A DNA stretch of 64,000 bases from Lepidostoma basale (taxonomy: Eukaryota; Arthropoda; Insecta; Trichoptera; Lepidostomatidae). This document shows, piece by piece, positions 59,895-64,000 of the stretch. The notes under the pieces were generated by a model. It saw only the letters and a list, made by a program, of their open reading frames with translations. It had not been told where the DNA came from and did not search any database. Both the position numbers and the translations under genes were made by a program. The stretch spans positions 1-64,000 of the forward strand of contig JAHDVF020000756.1 in NCBI GenBank assembly GCA_022606425.2, given 5' to 3'. Every line of letters begins with the position of its first letter. Position 1 is the stretch's first letter.

Positions 59895-60055
59895 TACATG
59901 GTTTCTTGAACGATTATGTAAAACACCATATTAAATAGTTAATAGGAATGGTAACGTGTTTTTTTTTAATATGTTTTATTATATTTCGTGAGAATTGTGT
60001 TATACTTATGTCGAAACATGTCAGTACCATAAAATATAATAACAATTTTAGATTA
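59895..60055. repeat. Family P element, degraded (P12)
   Basis: GTTTCTTGAACGATTATG, AATGGTAACGTG, TCGAAACATGTCAGTACC, AAAATATAATAAC. The right outer arm is replaced by family C sequence. Confidence 0.5.
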
Positions 60056-60059
60056 CCTA

Positions 60060-60895
60060 CAGATTATTTGTACTTCCAATAGCCTCTTGTTTGTCGACGA
60101 ATTAAAAAAAATTCGAGAAATTAAATCTGTCGACGATTATTTTAAACTCCAAAATGACATTCACAGCGTCTTGGAATGGAGTAAAAGAAACAAATTGTAT
60201 TTTAATATATCCAAGTGTTTCATCATGTCCTATACTAGGGCTCGCACGACGATCTATCACAGCTATACAATGGATGGTATATCACTGGATAGGACTACGT
60301 CTTCGAAAGATTTGGGAGTTACATTCGATCCTAAATTATCTTTCAGTCTTCATATTACTTCAGTAAGTAATAGCTCTCATAAGATTTTGGGATTTGTTCT
60401 TAGGAATGGGAAAGATTTTACCAATTCAAAAGTTCTGAAGTTATTGTATAACTCTTTGGTAAGAAGTCGGTTGGAATTTGGTACACTGGTGTGGGCACCA
60501 CATGAAAATAAATATTGCCTGTTGATTGAAAAGGTACAAAAGAAGTTCTTACGTTCTTTGTACCTCAAAGATAACGGTTATTACCCCTGGCTGTACCCAA
60601 CTGATTTCTTTCTGGGTATGCTGGACTACCAATCATTGGAAATTAGACGAACTATCGATTCGTGGTCGAATACATAACTCGGATATTTTGAATGACTTGA
60701 CTTTGTTTGTCCCTGACAATAATCTGCGACAAAGGCCACATAGATTATTTCACCTGCCACTTTTTAGAACCAATTTACCTAAGGTTGTGCCTGTGGGCAG
60801 GGCAATAATCCTTCTAAACCGCATCTCTTCGGAAGTGGGCATCTTCCACGATAGTGAGGCTACCCTCAGAAAACATCTATCTCTAAAATAATGTG
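60060..60895 (+). mobile_element. Family C relative, RT from the active-site region to the end (C11)
   Basis: Frame 60087-60677 starts LFVDELKKIREIKSVDDYFK, the degraded position of the YADD box (VDE for ADD). It continues DIHSVLEWSKRNKLYFNISK, SKDLGVTFDPKLSFSLHI, KILGFVLRNGKDF, LLYNSLVRSRLEFGTLVWAP and GYYPWLYPTDFFLGMLDYQS. One shift leads to 60680-60890: LFVPDNNLRQRPHRLFHLPL, PVGRAIILLNRISSEVGIF and LRKHLSLK then TAA. It is the longest family C-type chain. Its sequence differs clearly from C1/C10, so it is a separate subfamily, shared with 62710-63435. Confidence 0.8.
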
Positions 60896-61940
60896 ATGTT
60901 CTTCTTATTGTTTCTAATTACTTAATTGGTCTTTATTTTTTAATTATCTCGTGTTTTTTGTGTTTTTGTCTATTGTTTATATTGTAATATTTAAATTTCA
61001 CAATTGTATATTTTGTTTAAAATATTATAGTTTTTTTTGGGTTTTTGTATCCAACCTGTATAGTCATAAGCGCTTTGGTTATATACTGTAATGTTTATGA
61101 TTTAAAAAAAAATTGAAATTGGAATAAATTTAAATGTATGTTTAAAAAATGCTATAGATTGCATACGTACCTTTTAAAACTTGGAGAAAGATATGTTCGT
61201 CTATAATTAATAATTCTTCTTTAGTTAAGTACTAAGATCTTAGATCATTACTCTGTGATTCCTTTCAATTCCACTGGATTAGTAGATTGTCATATATCTG
61301 CAATTTAATTATATTTTAGACATTCTTTTGACATCAAATGCATTTCCAATTATGTTAAAATATAACCAGAGATTCATAAATAACTTTAAAGGAATGTAAC
61401 AGATGCTACAGTAATTTTGAGGTTACAGTTACACATACATATATGAAATATAAATTTAAAAATGTTGGTTTATTATCTCTCACCTTCTACACTATCGTTT
61501 TCACTACAATTTTTTTTTGAATTTTGTAAATTTAGTAAATTTATAGAGATTTTATGCATTGTAAAATATATTATAAACACAACCATTCAGGAACACGTTA
61601 TTACTCAGAGTTGTGAAATGTAGGATACCAAAGATAAGTCGCAAACATATAGATTTATTTCATACCAAAAACAAACATGTCAGACAAGTGTGATTTCACA
61701 ATATTATTCCAGTTTGACATTTTATAAGGTAGGTTATAAAATGTTATTTTTCCAACGGGTTTTGTGCAAAATCTATAAGTTTTATAAACACAGGCTTTTT
61801 CCATAATAAGTAGTTGGTATTTAAAAACATATTGGCATTAAAATCTCAAAAAAGACGAAAACTGACAAGTGTTTTTATGCAAAAGACTGATAGAAAGCAG
61901 AAATTACTGTTTATAATTTCAAGATAAGATATATTGATAT
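60896..61940. other. Unrecognised ~1 kb, very AT-rich
   Basis: The first ~150 bases are probably the 3' UTR of C11. No other feature. Confidence 0.4.
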
Positions 61941-61944
61941 TGTT

Positions 61945-62235
61945 GTGTCCATATGGAAAGAATGAATAAAGAAAGAATGGTAAAAAACATGTTAACGATG
62001 TAAATGGAACCAGAAATAGAGGAAGACCGAGGAAAACGTGGCACGATCAAATAAATCAAATATTGAATGTCGGCCATGTGAGGAGTCAGAGAAATCGACG
62101 CGCGTGCATGACACGATGTATGAATGTTGAGGAAGCGAGAGAAATATGTCAAGAAAGAAAAGTGTGGCAGTCCATTCTTTCTGCCAAACCCTTCGGGGAG
62201 ACGGCGTGATGGTTAGTTAGTTAGCTAGCTATATT
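61945..62235 (+). mobile_element. Family A 3' end (A28)
   Basis: HMERMNKERMVKN..NDVNG then TRNRGRPRKTWHDQINQILN, VGHVRSQRNRRACMTRCM, VCQERKVWQSILSA and KPFGETA with GTTAG tail (62211-62222). Confidence 0.78.
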
Positions 62236-62705
62236 TTTTCATAGTTTATATTTTTGTTATAGTTAAAGATTTCATATTAAAATACCGGTGTCTATCATCG
62301 GTGCATATGAAATTAATCAAAACGTGTCAATCAAAATTTCATTTTTAAAAAGAGAATCGTTCCACGATTTTTTTTTCGAAATTTAAATTCAATGTTGTCA
62401 TGTTTTTGTTCATCAGTTATTTTGACGTCAGTGTTTTTAACAATGCAAATTCAAAACCGGTACCTACCTCCCGGCTACCCACGTTAGATTTCGGACGTTT
62501 CTGAACATCAATCACTATTTATGTTGCATAAATGAACAAAGAGGTATTCAAGTAACCGAACAATGAGTTTAGGTAGCATCATTGAACATAACGTCTATTA
62601 TAATAATCTGTTGTATGCTTATTCATAAATTTGTTTACATATTTATAAATTAGGGTAATAAAATATATGTTTTACTAAAAAATAATGAATATATATAGAT
62701 TTCAT
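62236..62705. other. Unrecognised sequence
   Basis: No supported feature. Confidence 0.35.
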
Positions 62706-62707
62706 TT

Positions 62708-63640
62708 ATTTATTTTAAACATATCTAAAGCATTACAGAATTTTTTTTTCCGATACCTACACTAAAGATACAAGTTAGAAATACACAATAATAAGTAATA
62801 CATAATAGATTAATAAAAAGAGCGAGAAACATAAGATGCATGACAAATTAATAAAATAAATATACCAAACAATTATAATAAATATAGTACTTCCCTCAGA
62901 TGAGCCAAACTATCACAAAATATGTCAAACTCCGAGGTGATACGATTAAGCAAAGATATTGCTACCGGCATAACCATTGGCAGGTTGGTTCTGCATCGTG
63001 GGAGATAAAACAATCTAAGGTCCCTTTGTTGAAGATAATTAACAGGGACGAACAGACCTACATCACTCAGGATTTCTGAGTTGTGTATACAACCGCCTAT
63101 CAGTTGAAAGAAATGAATACCCAAGTGAATGTCTCGTCTCCTCTCGAGTGACTGGTAGCCTAGCATCCCAGCAAGAAATTAGTCGGAAAGAGCCACGGGT
63201 AATATCCATAATTTTTTCTGCACCCTCCCCACCATCAGGGAATATCGAACCTCATGCGGCGCCCAGATAATGGAACTAAATTCCAACCGACTTCTCACCA
63301 GAGAGTTATACAGCAGCTTCAGCACCTGAATATTACGAAAGATTTTGGCGTTTCTAATGACAAAAACAAACATTTTGAGGGAGCTATTACATAGTGAAGT
63401 TAAAAGACTAAACGACAAGCGAGCATCGAACAACACCGATGGCAGAGTGATATAAATGTGATGGCAGAGTGATATACATGTGATGGCAGAGTGATATAAA
63501 TGTGATGGCAGAGTGATATAAATGTGATGGCAGAGTGATATAAATGTGATGTTTTCTAAACTTACAGAATGCAGTGGAGTTAGAATTAAACAAAAGAAAT
63601 AACACATGCAATCACGCGAGAGCCAGGAGCTGAGAGTCAT
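62708..63640 (-). mobile_element. Family C relative, RT C-terminus (C12)
   Basis: Two minus frames, 63640-63179 and 63166-62873, give VLFDARLSFSLLTSLCNSSL, KMFVFVIRNAKIF, LLYNSLVRSRLEFSSIIWAP, HEVRYSLMVGRVQKK, MLGYQSLERRRDIHLG, LFVPVNYLQQRDLRLFYLPR and LLNRITSEFDIF. It belongs to the C11 subfamily. The 22-bp minisatellite interrupts its 5' part. Confidence 0.75.
63441..63550. repeat. 22-bp minisatellite, five units
   Basis: GGCAGAGTGATATAAATGTGAT repeats with starts at 63441, 63463, 63485, 63507 and 63529. Only one base (A to C in unit 2) differs. It lies inside C12. Confidence 0.9.
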
Positions 63641-63714
63641 GCATTGTAATCAGATGCCTGTGCTACCACATACCAGCCATACCGCTGGATTTTATTACAC
63701 CATTTGATTGATTA

Positions 63715-63812
63715 TTATGTAATAAATACGAATGAAAACGTTGATTCTCTAGAAATTTTAATATATCACATACGTATTTCACCTTGCAAAAACATTATCA
63801 AATCTAAAATCA
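63715..63812. repeat. Family P left half (P13)
   Basis: ACGAATGAAAACGTTG, TCTCTAGAAATTTTAATA and TATTTCACCTTGCAAAAAC. Cut off by the next family A copy. Confidence 0.6.
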
Positions 63813-64000
63813 ACTAACTAACCATCACACCGTATTTCCGAAGAGGTAGGTAGAAATAATGGACCGCCACACTGATTTTTATGACATACCTAACACGCTT
63901 CCTCACCATTCATACATAGTTTCATGCACACATGTCGATTTTTCCGACTACTCACGTGGTCAACATTTAATATTTGACTGAATTTATTGTGCCACGTTTT
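63813..64000 (-). mobile_element. Family A 3' end, running off the window (A29)
   Basis: CAACTAACTAACCATCACACC tail, then on the minus strand AYLFGNTV, MNGEEAC.VCHK, VDHVSSRKNRHVCM and KTWHNKFSQILNV. The 5' part continues beyond the window. Confidence 0.7.

Noticed and set aside
63441..63550. CRISPR array
   Set aside because: Units are contiguous with no spacers, and the window is clearly eukaryotic.
63408..63611. Repetitive peptide (SLCHHIYITLPSHLYHSAIT) as a real repeat protein
   Set aside because: It is a readthrough of the 22-bp minisatellite in an RT pseudogene.
1..64000. Penelope-like reverse transcriptase or GIY-YIG endonuclease matching the hammerhead-bearing repeats
   Set aside because: I looked for it to explain the palindromes but could not recognise any such protein in the frames available.
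1..64000. Endogenous viral sequence (LTR retrovirus, gag-pol, envelope)
   Set aside because: No long terminal repeats, protease, integrase or envelope motifs seen; all RTs are of non-LTR type.

Overview
The window looks like repeat-dense DNA from an insect nuclear genome. A moth or butterfly is my best guess, from the style of the retrotransposon families; this is inference, since no host gene is present to confirm it. It is AT-rich. I found no convincing host protein-coding gene, no rRNA and no intact tRNA gene. Nearly everything recognisable is mobile DNA, mostly old, 5'-truncated, frameshifted and nested. A TE-rich or heterochromatic segment (for example W-chromosome-like) would fit.

Non-LTR retrotransposons dominate. 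Family A (RTE-like, about 30 copies) is the commonest. Each copy is the C-terminal end of a reverse transcriptase, marked by GSEAWNWQKKDE and RGRPRKTWHDQI. Its stop codon abuts a simple-repeat tail, (GTTA)n in one subfamily and (TTTG)n or (TTG)n in another. The best copies are 12912-13715 and 30700-31530, the latter keeping a YADD active site. Family C (CR1/L2/Daphne-like, (TTTGA)n tail), D (RTE-like, 24765-25665), E ((GAA)n tail), H (CR1/L2-like, ATT-repeat tail), B, F, I and J are smaller sets of the same kind. The one long intact ORF is a Jockey-type reverse transcriptase (564 codons, minus strand, 20708-22402). It interrupts a mariner transposase fragment, and both lie between inverted arms spanning 19847-23777.

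The most unusual content is a set of at least six unrelated families of short palindromic repeats (P, S, T, U, V, W), together more than 25 copies. In almost every copy the catalytic strand of a hammerhead-type ribozyme can be read: a CTGANGA-like box, a short stem II, GAAAC, a two-base-pair stem III, and a GTC or GTT cleavage triplet. The S copy at 40270-40320 and the T copy at 29740-29790 also have a pairable stem I. Such ribozymes are known from Penelope-like elements and retrozymes, but no Penelope protein is visible here, and every motif has one extra base before stem II. This is the best candidate for an undescribed system in the window.

DNA-transposon relics include a 345-bp hAT-like MITE with an 8-bp target duplication (1336-1680), a 392-bp MITE with TA duplication (37111-37502) and a foldback with 158-bp arms (38431-39074). 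tRNA-derived SINEs are present in two 3' subtypes. Family N (24340-24670, 35655-36030) appears to be an internal-deletion derivative of family A, the element's 5' end joined to its last 60 bases and tail. Layout: 1-20 kb mixed A/B/C/D/E/H fragments; 19.8-23.8 kb the Jockey/mariner composite; 24-31 kb N, D, C, H, E, F and the large A copy; 32-46 kb SINEs, MITEs, palindromes and nested P5; 46-64 kb more A and C copies with longer unrecognised AT-rich gaps. Several GC-richer unique blocks (11.1, 13.9, 42.4, 44.6, 49.6 and 52.4 kb) are the only places where host non-coding function seems worth testing.
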